64,000 nt of DNA from JANQOH01 sp965243325 (GTDB taxonomy: Bacteria > Pseudomonadota > Alphaproteobacteria > UBA7887): the NCBI GenBank assembly GCA_965243325.1, contig CBDEUQ010000003.1, positions 2,976,001 to 3,040,000 on the forward strand, written 5' to 3'. The translations under genes and the position numbers were made by a program. Positions 25,546 to 33,855 of this stretch are shown here, piece after piece. Numbering within the stretch: position 1 is the stretch's first letter; every line of letters starts with the position of its first letter. The notes under the pieces are model-generated. The model was not told the DNA's origin. It did no database searches and saw only the letters and a list, made by a program, of their open reading frames with translations.

Positions 25546-26424
25546 TTGACCGCGCTTCTTCAGACGATCGTCAACGGCACCGCCATCGGCTGCGTCTACG
25601 CTCTGGTCGCGCTGGGCTTCGTGCTCATCTACAAGGCGACGGAGGTCGTCAACTTCGCCCAGGGCGAGCTGATGATGATCGGCGCGTTCCTGGCCTACAC
25701 CTTCATCGTCGTCCTCGGCATGAACTTCTGGCTTGGCGCGCTCGTGGCCGCCGCGCTCACGGCGGCGTTCGGCGGCGCGCTCGAGCGCACGGTCATGCGC
25801 CCGATGGTCGGCCAGCCGGTGTTCTCGATCGTCATGGTCACGATCGGCATCGGGTTTCTTGCGCGCAGTCTGGTGACCATGGTGCCCGGCTGGGGCGTCG
25901 ACACGTACCGGATCGAGACCCCCTTCACCCACAAGGTCGCGACGGTGGGATCCCTCGTCGTGAGTCAGGACCACCTGGCGGTGATCGCGCTGACCTTCGT
26001 GCTGTGCGCCGCGCTCTATGTGTTCTTCCGCTACACGAGGCTCGGCGTGGCCATGCAGGCGACGTCGCAGAACCAGCTGGCGGCCTGGTACATGGGGATC
26101 CCGGTCAAGACCGTCTTCTCGCTCATCTGGGCGATCAGCGCCGGCGTCGCCGCGTTCGCCGGACTGCTGCTGGCGCCGATCGTCTTCGTGCACGCCAACA
26201 TGGGCTTCGTCGCCATTCGGGCGTTTCCGGCCGCGGTGCTCGGCGGTTTCGGATCGATTCCCGGGGCGGTCGTCGGTGGTCTGATCATCGGCAACGTCGA
26301 GGCGCTCGCCGGGTTCTACCTGCCCGAAGGCTACAAGGACGCGGCGCCCTGGGTCGTCGTGCTCGCCGTGCTCGCCGTCAGGCCGCAGGGGCTGTTCGGC
26401 GCGACCGAACGAAAGAAGGTCTGA
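25546..26424 (+). CDS. livH: Branched-chain amino acid-type ABC transporter permease (LivH)
   Basis: Inner-membrane permease of 292 residues and about eight transmembrane helices. Family motifs: NGTAIGCVYALVALGFVLIYKATEVVNFAQGEL at the N-terminus, and LGGFGSIPGAVVGGLIIGNVE, the cytoplasmic coupling loop. It starts at TTG 25546, as no ATG or GTG is available after the SDR stop. Its stop overlaps the ATG of livM (ATGA type). It works with LivM, the two ATPases and the binding protein at 30881. Despite the name, such systems often import aromatic or organic acids, which the adjoining CoA ligase suggests. Confidence 0.93.
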   Translation: MTALLQTIVNGTAIGCVYALVALGFVLIYKATEVVNFAQGELMMIGAFLAYTFIVVLGMNFWLGALVAAALTAAFGGALERTVMRPMVGQPVFSIVMVTIGIGFLARSLVTMVPGWGVDTYRIETPFTHKVATVGSLVVSQDHLAVIALTFVLCAALYVFFRYTRLGVAMQATSQNQLAAWYMGIPVKTVFSLIWAISAGVAAFAGLLLAPIVFVHANMGFVAIRAFPAAVLGGFGSIPGAVVGGLIIGNVEALAGFYLPEGYKDAAPWVVVLAVLAVRPQGLFGATERKKV

Positions 26425-27500
26425 TGCGCTTCGTCTTCAAGACCGCGTACGACCAGGACATCCGTCTGTTCAAGCACGGCGGCGCCGTGTTCTGGTACGC
26501 GGTGCTGGCGATTCTGCTCCTCGCCGCGCCCGCGCTGCTCGACCGCTTCTTCCTTCTGCAACTGACGTTCGTATGCATCTACGCGGTGGTCGGCGTCGGT
26601 CTGATGCTGCTGTCGGGCTACACGGGCCAGATATCGCTCGGCCACGCCGCGTTCTTCGCGGTCGGCGCCTACACCGAGACGATCCTTCTCTCACACGGCT
26701 GGCCGTTCCTGCTGACGCTGCCGGCCGCCGGGGCCGCGGCCGCGCTGGCGGGCGTCGTCATCGGCATCCCGGCGCTGCGGCTGTCCGGCATCTATCTCGC
26801 CATCGCGACCCTCGCCTTCGGTTTCATCGTCGAGGAAATCCTGGCGCGTTGGGAATCGGTGACCGGTGGCGGCATCGGCCTGATCGTCGATCCCATCGTC
26901 ATCGCCGGCGCGGACCTGACCGGCGGCTGGAAATTCTACTACGTCTGTCTGGCGGTGGCCGCCGCGGTCATGTTGCTTGCGGCCAACCTGCTGCGCGCAC
27001 CCATCGGGCGCGCAATGATCGCCATTCGCGACAGCGAGATCGCGGCGCAGAGCCTCGGCGTGCATCTGGCCCGGACCAAGACGTACGTCTTCGCGATCAG
27101 CGCCGGATTCACCGGGCTCGCAGGCGCGCTGAACGCGCACGCGCTCGGCTACATCAGCCCGGAGGCCTTTACCATCCTCCTGTCGATCGAATTCCTGCTG
27201 ATGATCGTGGTCGGCGGCCTCGGCTCGCTGCACGGGGCGGCGTTCGGCGCGATCTTCGTCATCGTCCTGCCGCAACTCGTCAAGATCGCGCGCGACTGGC
27301 TTCCCCCGGCGGTGGCCGCACAAACGGGACTCGAAGCCGCCGTCTTCGGCCTCGTGGTGGTGCTGTTCATGCTGTTCGAGCCGCTCGGCCTCTACGGTGC
27401 CTGGCGCAAGCTCAAGGTGTACCTCGCGCTCTTTCCGCTTTACCGCAAGGGCACCTTCCGGCGCCAGCGGGGGTACCTCAAGACGGAGCGCCTGCGGTGA
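26424..27500 (+). CDS. livM: Branched-chain amino acid-type ABC transporter permease (LivM)
   Basis: Second permease, 358 residues, about ten membrane segments. Diagnostic stretches: GVGLMLLSGYTGQISLGHAAFFAVGAY, IPALRLSGIYLAIATLAFGFI and IRDSEIAAQSLGV (the coupling region). An N-terminal extension of about 35 residues before the first helix and a basic C-terminal tail (YRKGTFRRQRGYLKTERLR) are slightly longer than usual. The ATG overlaps the livH stop and the stop overlaps the GTG of livG, showing tight translational coupling across the operon. Confidence 0.93.
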   Translation: MRFVFKTAYDQDIRLFKHGGAVFWYAVLAILLLAAPALLDRFFLLQLTFVCIYAVVGVGLMLLSGYTGQISLGHAAFFAVGAYTETILLSHGWPFLLTLPAAGAAAALAGVVIGIPALRLSGIYLAIATLAFGFIVEEILARWESVTGGGIGLIVDPIVIAGADLTGGWKFYYVCLAVAAAVMLLAANLLRAPIGRAMIAIRDSEIAAQSLGVHLARTKTYVFAISAGFTGLAGALNAHALGYISPEAFTILLSIEFLLMIVVGGLGSLHGAAFGAIFVIVLPQLVKIARDWLPPAVAAQTGLEAAVFGLVVVLFMLFEPLGLYGAWRKLKVYLALFPLYRKGTFRRQRGYLKTERLR

Positions 27501-28255
27501 GCCTGTTCGCGGTCGAGAATCTCGGCATCCGGTTCGGCGGTCTGCGCGCGGTCGACGGCGTGAGCTTCTCCGTCGCGGCGGGCGAGATCTACACCGTCAT
27601 CGGCCCCAACGGCGCCGGCAAGACGACGACGTTCAACCTGGTGAGCCGAATCTACGATCCGACCGAAGGGCGGATCGTGTTCGACGGGCGCGACATCACG
27701 CGTCTCGCGCCGCACCGTGTGGCGGAGCTCGGCATCGCGCGGACGTTTCAGAACATCGAGCTGTTCGACAATGCAACCGTGCTCGCCAACCTGCTGCTCG
27801 GCCGGCATCCGCACGCGCACGCCGATCCGTTCTCGAGCATGCTGTTCCTGCCCCACGTCCGCCGCCGCGAGCGCGCGCACCGGGCCAAGGTCGAGGAGAT
27901 CATCGACTTTCTCGACCTGCAGCGCTACCGCGACAGCAGGACAGGCGGCCTGCCCTACGGCGTGCGGAAGGTCGTCGAGCTGGCGCGGGCGCTCGCCGGC
28001 GAGCCGCGGCTGCTCCTGCTCGACGAGCCGTCCTCGGGTCTCAACGTCGAGGAAACGGACGACATGGCGTACTGGATCGCCGACATACGACGGGTGCTCG
28101 GCGTCACGGTCCTGATGATCGAGCACAACATGTCGCTGGTCGGGCGCGTATCCGACCGCGTGCTGGCGCTCAACGACGGCCGCGCCGTCGCCGAAGGCAC
28201 GCCGGCCGAGGTGCAGCGCCACCCGGCGGTCGTCGAAGCCTATCTCGGACGCTGA
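27497..28255 (+). CDS. livG: Branched-chain amino acid-type ABC transporter ATP-binding protein (LivG)
   Basis: ATPase of 252 residues. Walker A GPNGAGKTTTFN, Q-loop TFQNIELFDN, an atypical signature region (GGLPYGVRKVVELARAL in place of LSGGQ, normal for LivG), Walker B LLLLDEPSSGLN and H-loop MIEHNM. The ending VVEAYLGR is the LivG-specific C-terminal tail. It starts at GTG 27497 overlapping the livM stop by four bases. It pairs with LivF, 1 base downstream, to drive import. Confidence 0.95.
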   Translation: MSLFAVENLGIRFGGLRAVDGVSFSVAAGEIYTVIGPNGAGKTTTFNLVSRIYDPTEGRIVFDGRDITRLAPHRVAELGIARTFQNIELFDNATVLANLLLGRHPHAHADPFSSMLFLPHVRRRERAHRAKVEEIIDFLDLQRYRDSRTGGLPYGVRKVVELARALAGEPRLLLLDEPSSGLNVEETDDMAYWIADIRRVLGVTVLMIEHNMSLVGRVSDRVLALNDGRAVAEGTPAEVQRHPAVVEAYLGR

Positions 28256-28256
28256 C

Positions 28257-29030
28257 GTGACCGAACCCCTCCTCTCCCTCGAGAACGTCGAGACCCACTA
28301 CGGGCCGGTGCCCGCCGTCCGCGGCATCAGCCTCGACGTCGCGGAATCCGCGATCGTCGCCGTCCTCGGCGCCAACGGCGCCGGCAAGACGACGGTGCTG
28401 AAGACGATCAGCGGCGTCATGAGCCCGGCGAAGGGCACCGTGCGCTACGACGGCGCCGAGATTCAGTCCCGCGCACCGGACGGCATCGTCCGGCTCGGCA
28501 TCTCGCACGTTCCCGAAGGCCGCGAGGTGTTTCCCTGGCTCACCGTGCGCGAAAACCTCGCGATGGGGGCGTACACGCGCACCGACCGCGGCCGCGTCGA
28601 GGAAGACGCCGAAGCCGTTTACACCTACTTTCCCGCCCTGCGCGACCGCGCGGACCGCGAGGCCGTGAGGCTTTCGGGCGGCGAACAGCAGATGCTCGCC
28701 ATCGGCCGGGCCCTGATGGCACGGCCGCGCCTGCTGCTGCTCGACGAGCCTTCGCTCGGTCTCTCGCCGATCCTCGTCCGCGAGATATTCGCCATCGTCC
28801 GGCGCATCAACCGGGAACGTGGCACGACGGTCCTGCTGGTCGAGCAGAACGCCGGCATGGCGCTCGACACCGCTTCGTACGGCTACGTGCTTGAAGCGGG
28901 ACGCGTCGTCATGGAGGATAGCTGCGCGCGGCTTCGCGAGAAGGAGGACGTGAAGGAGTTCTATCTCGGCATGAAGAATGCCGGCGTCCGCGGCGAACAG
29001 CGATGGAAGCGGAAGAAGAAATGGCGGTAG
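28257..29030 (+). CDS. livF: Branched-chain amino acid-type ABC transporter ATP-binding protein (LivF)
   Basis: Second ATPase, 257 residues. Walker A GANGAGKTTVLK, Q-loop region VPEGREVFPWLTVRENL, signature RLSGGEQQMLAIGRAL, Walker B LLLLDEPSLGLSP and H-loop LVEQNAG. The start is GTG 28257. The C-terminus has an unusual basic tail (GEQRWKRKKKW) beyond the normal KEFYLG end; it overlaps the start region of the acyl-CoA ligase gene, so the tail may be a by-product of that overlap. Confidence 0.95.
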   Translation: MTEPLLSLENVETHYGPVPAVRGISLDVAESAIVAVLGANGAGKTTVLKTISGVMSPAKGTVRYDGAEIQSRAPDGIVRLGISHVPEGREVFPWLTVRENLAMGAYTRTDRGRVEEDAEAVYTYFPALRDRADREAVRLSGGEQQMLAIGRALMARPRLLLLDEPSLGLSPILVREIFAIVRRINRERGTTVLLVEQNAGMALDTASYGYVLEAGRVVMEDSCARLREKEDVKEFYLGMKNAGVRGEQRWKRKKKWR

Positions 29031-30850
29031 CGGACGCGCGCGAGGGGCCCGCCGGCGAGACGGTGCCGGCGATGTTCCGGCATCGGGCCGCGGTGCGGAG
29101 GGAAGCCGTCGCCCTGCGCGAGAAGGCGCTGGGAGTCTGGCGGTCGGTGTCGTGGCGCGACTTCGAGGAACGGGCGCGACTTGCCGGCCTGGGGCTCGCC
29201 GCGCTCGGCCTGGAACCCGGCGACCGGGTCTGCGTGCTCAGCCGCAACAACCCGGAGTGGCTGTACGTCGATCTCGGAACGCTCGGGATCGGCGGCGTTT
29301 GCGCGGGCATCTACCCGACCGACGCGCCGCAGCAGGTGGCCTATATCGTCAACCACTGCGCGGCGAAGTTCCTGTTCGTGGAAGACGACGAACAACTCGA
29401 CAAGGCGCTTGCCGTTCGCGCCGACATGCCGTGCCTGCGCAAGATCGTCGTCTTCGACATGCGCCATCTTCACGACTTCGCCGACGAGGCGGTGATCGGC
29501 ATGGACGCCCTGCTCGAGCTCGGCCGCTCCGCGGAGCGGCGGGACGCGGACCTGTGGCACGCGCGAACCGCGGCCGTCGCCGAGGACGACCTTGCGATCC
29601 TCGTCTACACCTCGGGCACGACGGGGCCGCCCAAGGGGGCCATGCTGAGCCACCGCAACATCGTCCAGCAGTGCGAGGGCCTGCGGACGCTGCTGCCCGT
29701 GTCGTCCGACGACGAACGTCTTTCGTTCCTGCCGCTGTGCCATGCCGCCGAGCGTATCCTCGCCTACGCGTGCATCCGCCACGGAGTGACGACCAATTTC
29801 GCCGAAAGCATGGACACGGTCCCGGAGAACCTCCGCGAGCTGCAACCCACGGTCATGATGGCGGTGCCGCGCGTGTGGGAGCGCTTCCACTCGCAGATCA
29901 CGCTCGCGGTTCGCGACGCAACGCCGTTGCAGCGCTGGGCCTACGGCGTCGCGGTCGGACTCGGACTCCGCGTCGCAGACCATCGCACCGGCACACGGCC
30001 GGCGTCGGCGGCCCTGCGTTTCGCAGATCGGCTCTGCCGGCGGCTCGTGCTGACGAACGTCCGCCGCATGATGGGGCTGGACCGCTGCCGCTGGCTGCTC
30101 ACCGGTGCCGCGCCCATCGCGCCCGACCTCGTGCGCTGGTATCTCGCGCTCGGCCTGCCGATGCTCGAGGCGTACGGGCAGACGGAGTGCACCGGCGTGG
30201 CGACGCTGATGCCGCCGGACGGGATCAGGCCGGGATCGGTCGGCAAGGCCGTGCCGCACGTCGAAGTGGCGCTGTCGACCGACGGCGAGATCCTGCTCCG
30301 CAGCGGCGTCGTCTTCATGGGATACTGGAACGACCCGGAAACGACCGCCGACACGGTGATCGACGGCTGGCTGCACACCGGCGACGTGGGGCGCATCGAC
30401 GCCGACGGCTACGTGACGATCACCGACCGGATGAAGGACATCATCATCACCGCCGGCGGCAAGAACGTCACCCCGTCGGAGATCGAGAGCCAGCTCAAGT
30501 TCAGCCCCTACATCTCGGACGCGGTGGTGATCGGCGACAAGCGCAAGTTTCTCTCCTGCCTGATCATGGTCGACCGCGAGAACGTCACGAGGTTCGCCCA
30601 GGACAACGCGGTGCCGTTCACCGACTTCGCCAGTCTGACCCGCGCGCGCGCGGTGGTGGACCTGATCGAGTCCGAGATCGACGCGGTCAATGCCGGGTTC
30701 GCCCGCGCCGAGACGATCAAGCAGTTCCGCCTGATCGAGCGCGAACTCGACCCGGAGGACGAAGAGCTGACGCCGACGATGAAGCTCAAGCGTCGATTCG
30801 TCAGCCGCAAGTACGCGGCCCTGATCGACGACATGTACCGCGCCGCCTGA
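29021..30850 (+). CDS. Long-chain-type acyl-CoA synthetase / AMP-binding ligase
   Basis: ATP-dependent carboxylate-CoA ligase of about 609 residues. Motifs: the AMP/ATP P-loop YTSGTTGPPKGAMLSH, the adenylate motif AYGQTECTG, GWLHTGDVG, ITDRMKDIIITAGGKNVTPSEIE (linker and hinge), and a C-terminal KLKRR region with the catalytic Lys. The architecture, with a long insertion before YGQTE, is that of FadD15/ACSBG-type long-chain ligases. The start at 29021 is preferred because GGAAGAAGAA precedes it; ATG 29003 would add six acidic residues. It overlaps the livF end by ten bases and so belongs to the Liv operon, probably activating the imported acid. Confidence 0.92.
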   Translation: MAVADAREGPAGETVPAMFRHRAAVRREAVALREKALGVWRSVSWRDFEERARLAGLGLAALGLEPGDRVCVLSRNNPEWLYVDLGTLGIGGVCAGIYPTDAPQQVAYIVNHCAAKFLFVEDDEQLDKALAVRADMPCLRKIVVFDMRHLHDFADEAVIGMDALLELGRSAERRDADLWHARTAAVAEDDLAILVYTSGTTGPPKGAMLSHRNIVQQCEGLRTLLPVSSDDERLSFLPLCHAAERILAYACIRHGVTTNFAESMDTVPENLRELQPTVMMAVPRVWERFHSQITLAVRDATPLQRWAYGVAVGLGLRVADHRTGTRPASAALRFADRLCRRLVLTNVRRMMGLDRCRWLLTGAAPIAPDLVRWYLALGLPMLEAYGQTECTGVATLMPPDGIRPGSVGKAVPHVEVALSTDGEILLRSGVVFMGYWNDPETTADTVIDGWLHTGDVGRIDADGYVTITDRMKDIIITAGGKNVTPSEIESQLKFSPYISDAVVIGDKRKFLSCLIMVDRENVTRFAQDNAVPFTDFASLTRARAVVDLIESEIDAVNAGFARAETIKQFRLIERELDPEDEELTPTMKLKRRFVSRKYAALIDDMYRAA

Positions 30851-30880
30851 CGGGTGCGGCGCCGAGGAAGGAGAACGACG

Positions 30881-32065
30881 ATGGCCGGAAAGACACGTAT
30901 CACCGCGACGATCGCCGCCGCACTCGCGACGGCCGCGCTGCTGTCGCCGGCGGTCGGGACCGCTGCCGACCAGGGCGTCAGCGATGACGAAGTGGTCATC
31001 GGCACACATCTGGATCTGAGCGGGCCGGTCACCTTCTGGGGCGTGCCGGTGCGCAACGGCATGCTGCTGGCGATGGAGGAGATCAACGCCGGCGGCGGCA
31101 TCCACGGGCGGCACATCAAGCTCGTCGTCGAGGACACGGGCTACGATCCGAGGAGAGCGGTGCTCGCGACGCAAAAGCTCCTGACGCGCGACGAGGTGTT
31201 CATGGTGGCGGGCGCGCTCGGCACACCGACGGTGCTCGCCAGCATGCCGCTGGTGCTGCGCGAGGGCCTGCCGCACGTCTTCCCGCTGACCGCCGCCGAG
31301 CAGACCTACCAGCCCTTCGACCGGCTGAAGTTCGCGCTGTTTCCGACCTACTACCAGGGCATGCGGAGCGCCACCAAGTGGATGGTCGAGAACCGGTCGA
31401 AGAGCCGCTTTTGCGTGCTCTACCAGGATGACGAATTCGGCCTGAACAACGTCCGCGGGGTGCGCGAGCAGCTCGCGGAGACGGACTTGGAGACCGTTGC
31501 CGAAACGACGTACAAGCGCGGCGCGACCGACTTCTCGAGCCAGATCGCCCGCCTGCGCACCGCCGACTGCGACCTGGTGATGCTGGGCACGATCATCCGC
31601 GAGACCGTCGGCGCCATGGCCGAGGCGAGAAAGATCGGCTGGGACGTCGATTTTCTCGTGTCTCAGGGCGGCTACGCGCCGGAGGTGGCGGCGCTCGGCG
31701 GACCGGCGGTCGAGGGACTGTACGCCGTGGGCCTGACGCCGATCCCCTACTACGACGATGCCGAGCCGGCGGTGCAGGAGTGGATGACCCGGTACAAGGA
31801 CCGTTTCGGTATCGACGCCAACATCCAGGCGGTCGCGGGCTATTCGGTGCTGAACATGGTCGCCCTGGGCCTCGAAAACGCCGGCCGCGACCTCACCGTG
31901 GACAGCTTCGTGGCGGGGCTCGAGCAGATACGCGACCAGACCGACATCTTCGGGTCCACGCCCGCCACGTTCGGGCCCGACCGGCGTCTCGCGTCGGATC
32001 GGACGTCGCTCTACCGAATCCAGGACGGCCGCTGGACCCGGCTCACCGGACCGCTGAGCTTCTGA
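30881..32065 (+). CDS. ABC transporter substrate-binding protein (Liv type)
   Basis: Periplasmic binding protein of 394 residues (Peripla_BP_6, leucine-binding fold). A signal peptide (KTRITATIAAALATAALLSPAVGTAAD) is followed by VVIGTHLDLSGPVTFWGVPVRNGMLLAMEEINAGGGIHG and DTGYDPRRAVLATQKLL, the ligand-pocket segments. A GAGGAAGGAGAACG ribosome site lies just upstream of ATG 30881. It closes the operon that starts at the TauD gene, 30 bases after the ligase. The ligand is not readable; the context with a CoA ligase and dioxygenase points to an aromatic or alicyclic acid rather than leucine. Confidence 0.94.
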   Translation: MAGKTRITATIAAALATAALLSPAVGTAADQGVSDDEVVIGTHLDLSGPVTFWGVPVRNGMLLAMEEINAGGGIHGRHIKLVVEDTGYDPRRAVLATQKLLTRDEVFMVAGALGTPTVLASMPLVLREGLPHVFPLTAAEQTYQPFDRLKFALFPTYYQGMRSATKWMVENRSKSRFCVLYQDDEFGLNNVRGVREQLAETDLETVAETTYKRGATDFSSQIARLRTADCDLVMLGTIIRETVGAMAEARKIGWDVDFLVSQGGYAPEVAALGGPAVEGLYAVGLTPIPYYDDAEPAVQEWMTRYKDRFGIDANIQAVAGYSVLNMVALGLENAGRDLTVDSFVAGLEQIRDQTDIFGSTPATFGPDRRLASDRTSLYRIQDGRWTRLTGPLSF

Positions 32066-32099
32066 CCGGCGGCGCGACGGACCGGCGAGGCGCACGGGG

Positions 32100-33323
32100 A
32101 TGCTCGACGGCAGGCGCATTCTTCTCGTCGTCGCCGGCGGGATCGCGGCATACAAGAGCCTCGAGCTCGTGCGCCTGCTGCGCGCGGGCGGGGCGGCGGT
32201 CCGGTGCGTCCTCACCGAGGGCGGCGCGCAGTTCGTCACCCCGCTGTCGTTGGCGGCGCTCAGCGAGGACAAGGTTTACGAAGCGCTGTTCTCGCTCACC
32301 GACGAGAGCGAGATGGGTCACATCCGCCTGTCGCGCGAGGCGGACCTGGTGGTGGTCGCGCCGGCGACCGCGGACATTATCGCGAAGATGGCCGCGGGTC
32401 TCGCGGACGATCTCGCGTCCACCGTCCTGCTCGCCACCGACAAGCCGGTCCTCATCGCGCCGGCGATGAACGCGCACATGTGGTCGCATCCGGCAACGCG
32501 GCGCAACGTCGCCACCCTCGCCGCGGACGGGGTGCGCCGCGTCGGACCCGACGACGGCGATCTCGCGTGCGGCGAGGTCGGCGCCGGCCGCATGGCCGAA
32601 CCGGCGGCGATCGCGGCCGCCGCCGAACGGCTGATCGCCGGCGGCGGGTCCCTCGCCGGCGTCCGCGCGCTGGTCACGAGCGGACCGACGCACGAGCCGA
32701 TCGACCCGGTGCGCTACATAGCCAACCGTTCGTCGGGCAAGCAGGGCCACGCGATCGCGCGGGCGCTCCGCGACGAGGGCGCGGACGTGGCGCTGGTGAC
32801 CGGACCCACGGCGGAACCCGACCCGCCGGGGACGCAGGTCGTGCGGGTGGACACGGCCGACGACATGCTTGCGGCGTGCCGCGCCGCGCTGCCCGTGGAC
32901 GTCGCGGTGTGCGCCGCCGCGGTGGCGGACTGGCGCGCGGCCGAAGCGGCGGAGAGCAAGATCAAGCGCGGCGGCGCGCCGCGCCGCCGGCTCGACATGG
33001 TGGCCAACCCCGACATTCTCGCCACGCTCGGGCATCTCGAGCGCGGCCGGCCCTCTCTGGTCATCGGCTTCGCGGCCGAGACCGACGACGTGGTCGCCAA
33101 CGCGGCGGCGAAGCGGTCCGCCAAGGCGTGCGACTGGATCGTCGCCAACGACGTCTCCGCCGGCAGCGGCGTATTCGGCGGCGAGCACAACACCGTGCAC
33201 CTGATCCACGATGCCGGCGCGGAATCGTGGGAGACGGCGGCCAAGACGGAGGTCGCGCGCCGCCTCGCCGCCCGCATCGCCGCCGCCTTGGAGGCGCGGC
33301 GGGCGGAACGGACCGCCACATGA
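32100..33323 (+). CDS. coaBC: Bifunctional phosphopantothenoylcysteine decarboxylase/phosphopantothenate-cysteine ligase
   Basis: Two steps of coenzyme A synthesis in one 407-residue protein. The N-terminal flavin-dependent decarboxylase (CoaC) has GGIAAYKSLELVRLL, the active-site His in EMGHIRLSREAD, PAMNAHMW and the Cys in LACGEVGAGRMAEP. The C-terminal ligase (CoaB) from about residue 185 has TSGPTHEPIDPVRYIANRSSGKQG, VCAAAVADWR, and the catalytic Lys in ESKIKR. Order and length are standard. Its stop overlaps the ATG of the following gene (ATGA). The housekeeping function sits between the Liv operon and an IS1634 element. Confidence 0.97.
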   Translation: MLDGRRILLVVAGGIAAYKSLELVRLLRAGGAAVRCVLTEGGAQFVTPLSLAALSEDKVYEALFSLTDESEMGHIRLSREADLVVVAPATADIIAKMAAGLADDLASTVLLATDKPVLIAPAMNAHMWSHPATRRNVATLAADGVRRVGPDDGDLACGEVGAGRMAEPAAIAAAAERLIAGGGSLAGVRALVTSGPTHEPIDPVRYIANRSSGKQGHAIARALRDEGADVALVTGPTAEPDPPGTQVVRVDTADDMLAACRAALPVDVAVCAAAVADWRAAEAAESKIKRGGAPRRRLDMVANPDILATLGHLERGRPSLVIGFAAETDDVVANAAAKRSAKACDWIVANDVSAGSGVFGGEHNTVHLIHDAGAESWETAAKTEVARRLAARIAAALEARRAERTAT

Positions 33324-33805
33324 GCGTGCGGGCGAAGAAAACGCTGTATCTGGCGAATCCATACGGCTTTTCCACGCAGCAGAGAGACGGACCGCTGGCG
33401 GCGCTGACAGCCGCCCTGGAGGCGCTGGGCGCCGAGGTGTGGGAGCCTTTCGCCCGCAACAACCAGACCGACCGGGCGCGCCCCGGCTGGGCCTACCGCG
33501 TCGGCCAGGCCGACGTCCGCGACGTGCGCGAAGCCGACGGGCTGTTCGCGGTGGTCAACGGCTGCCCGCCCGACGAAGGCGTCATGGTCGAACTGGGACT
33601 GGCGATCGCCTGGAAGAAGCCGATCTTCCTGTTCCGTGACGACTTTCGCCGCTGCACCGACAGCGAAGCCTATCCGCTGAACCTGATGGTATTCGCCGGC
33701 CTGCCGGAACTCCGCTGGCGAGACCACTGGTACGATTCGGTGGATGCGGTCGGCGACCCGGCCAAGGCGCTCGCGCGGTGGCTGGAAGACGGCCGGGCGA
33801 CCTGA
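33320..33805 (+). CDS. Nucleoside 2-deoxyribosyltransferase family protein
   Basis: A 161-residue Rossmann-like protein of the NDT/DNPH1-related family, which cleaves or exchanges N-glycosidic bonds of nucleosides or nucleotides. Signatures: YLANPYGFS at the start, EVWEPFARNN, VRDVREADGLFAVVNGCPPDEGVMVELGLAI (catalytic Glu about residue 93) and KPIFLFRDDFRR. The ATG overlaps the coaBC stop by four bases, so it is co-translated with a CoA-synthesis enzyme; a role in nucleotide salvage or sanitation is the simplest inference. The insertion sequence begins 50 bases after its stop. Confidence 0.88.
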   Translation: MSVRAKKTLYLANPYGFSTQQRDGPLAALTAALEALGAEVWEPFARNNQTDRARPGWAYRVGQADVRDVREADGLFAVVNGCPPDEGVMVELGLAIAWKKPIFLFRDDFRRCTDSEAYPLNLMVFAGLPELRWRDHWYDSVDAVGDPAKALARWLEDGRAT

Positions 33806-33849
33806 GCGTTCACGCCCTCCGTTCGGCGCCCGCCTCCTTGCCGCCGGCG

Positions 33850-33855
33850 CCTAAA
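33850..33855. repeat. Left target-site duplication of IS1634-type element
   Basis: CCTAAA, identical to 35787-35792 on the other side of the element. On the minus strand this is TTTAGG, containing the TAG stop of the ABC ATPase gene. Confidence 0.9.

Noticed and set aside
28961..32272. Long minus-strand open frame (about 1100 codons)
   Set aside because: Antisense to the acyl-CoA ligase and binding-protein genes, which have clear motifs and ribosome sites; the translation has no recognisable fold.
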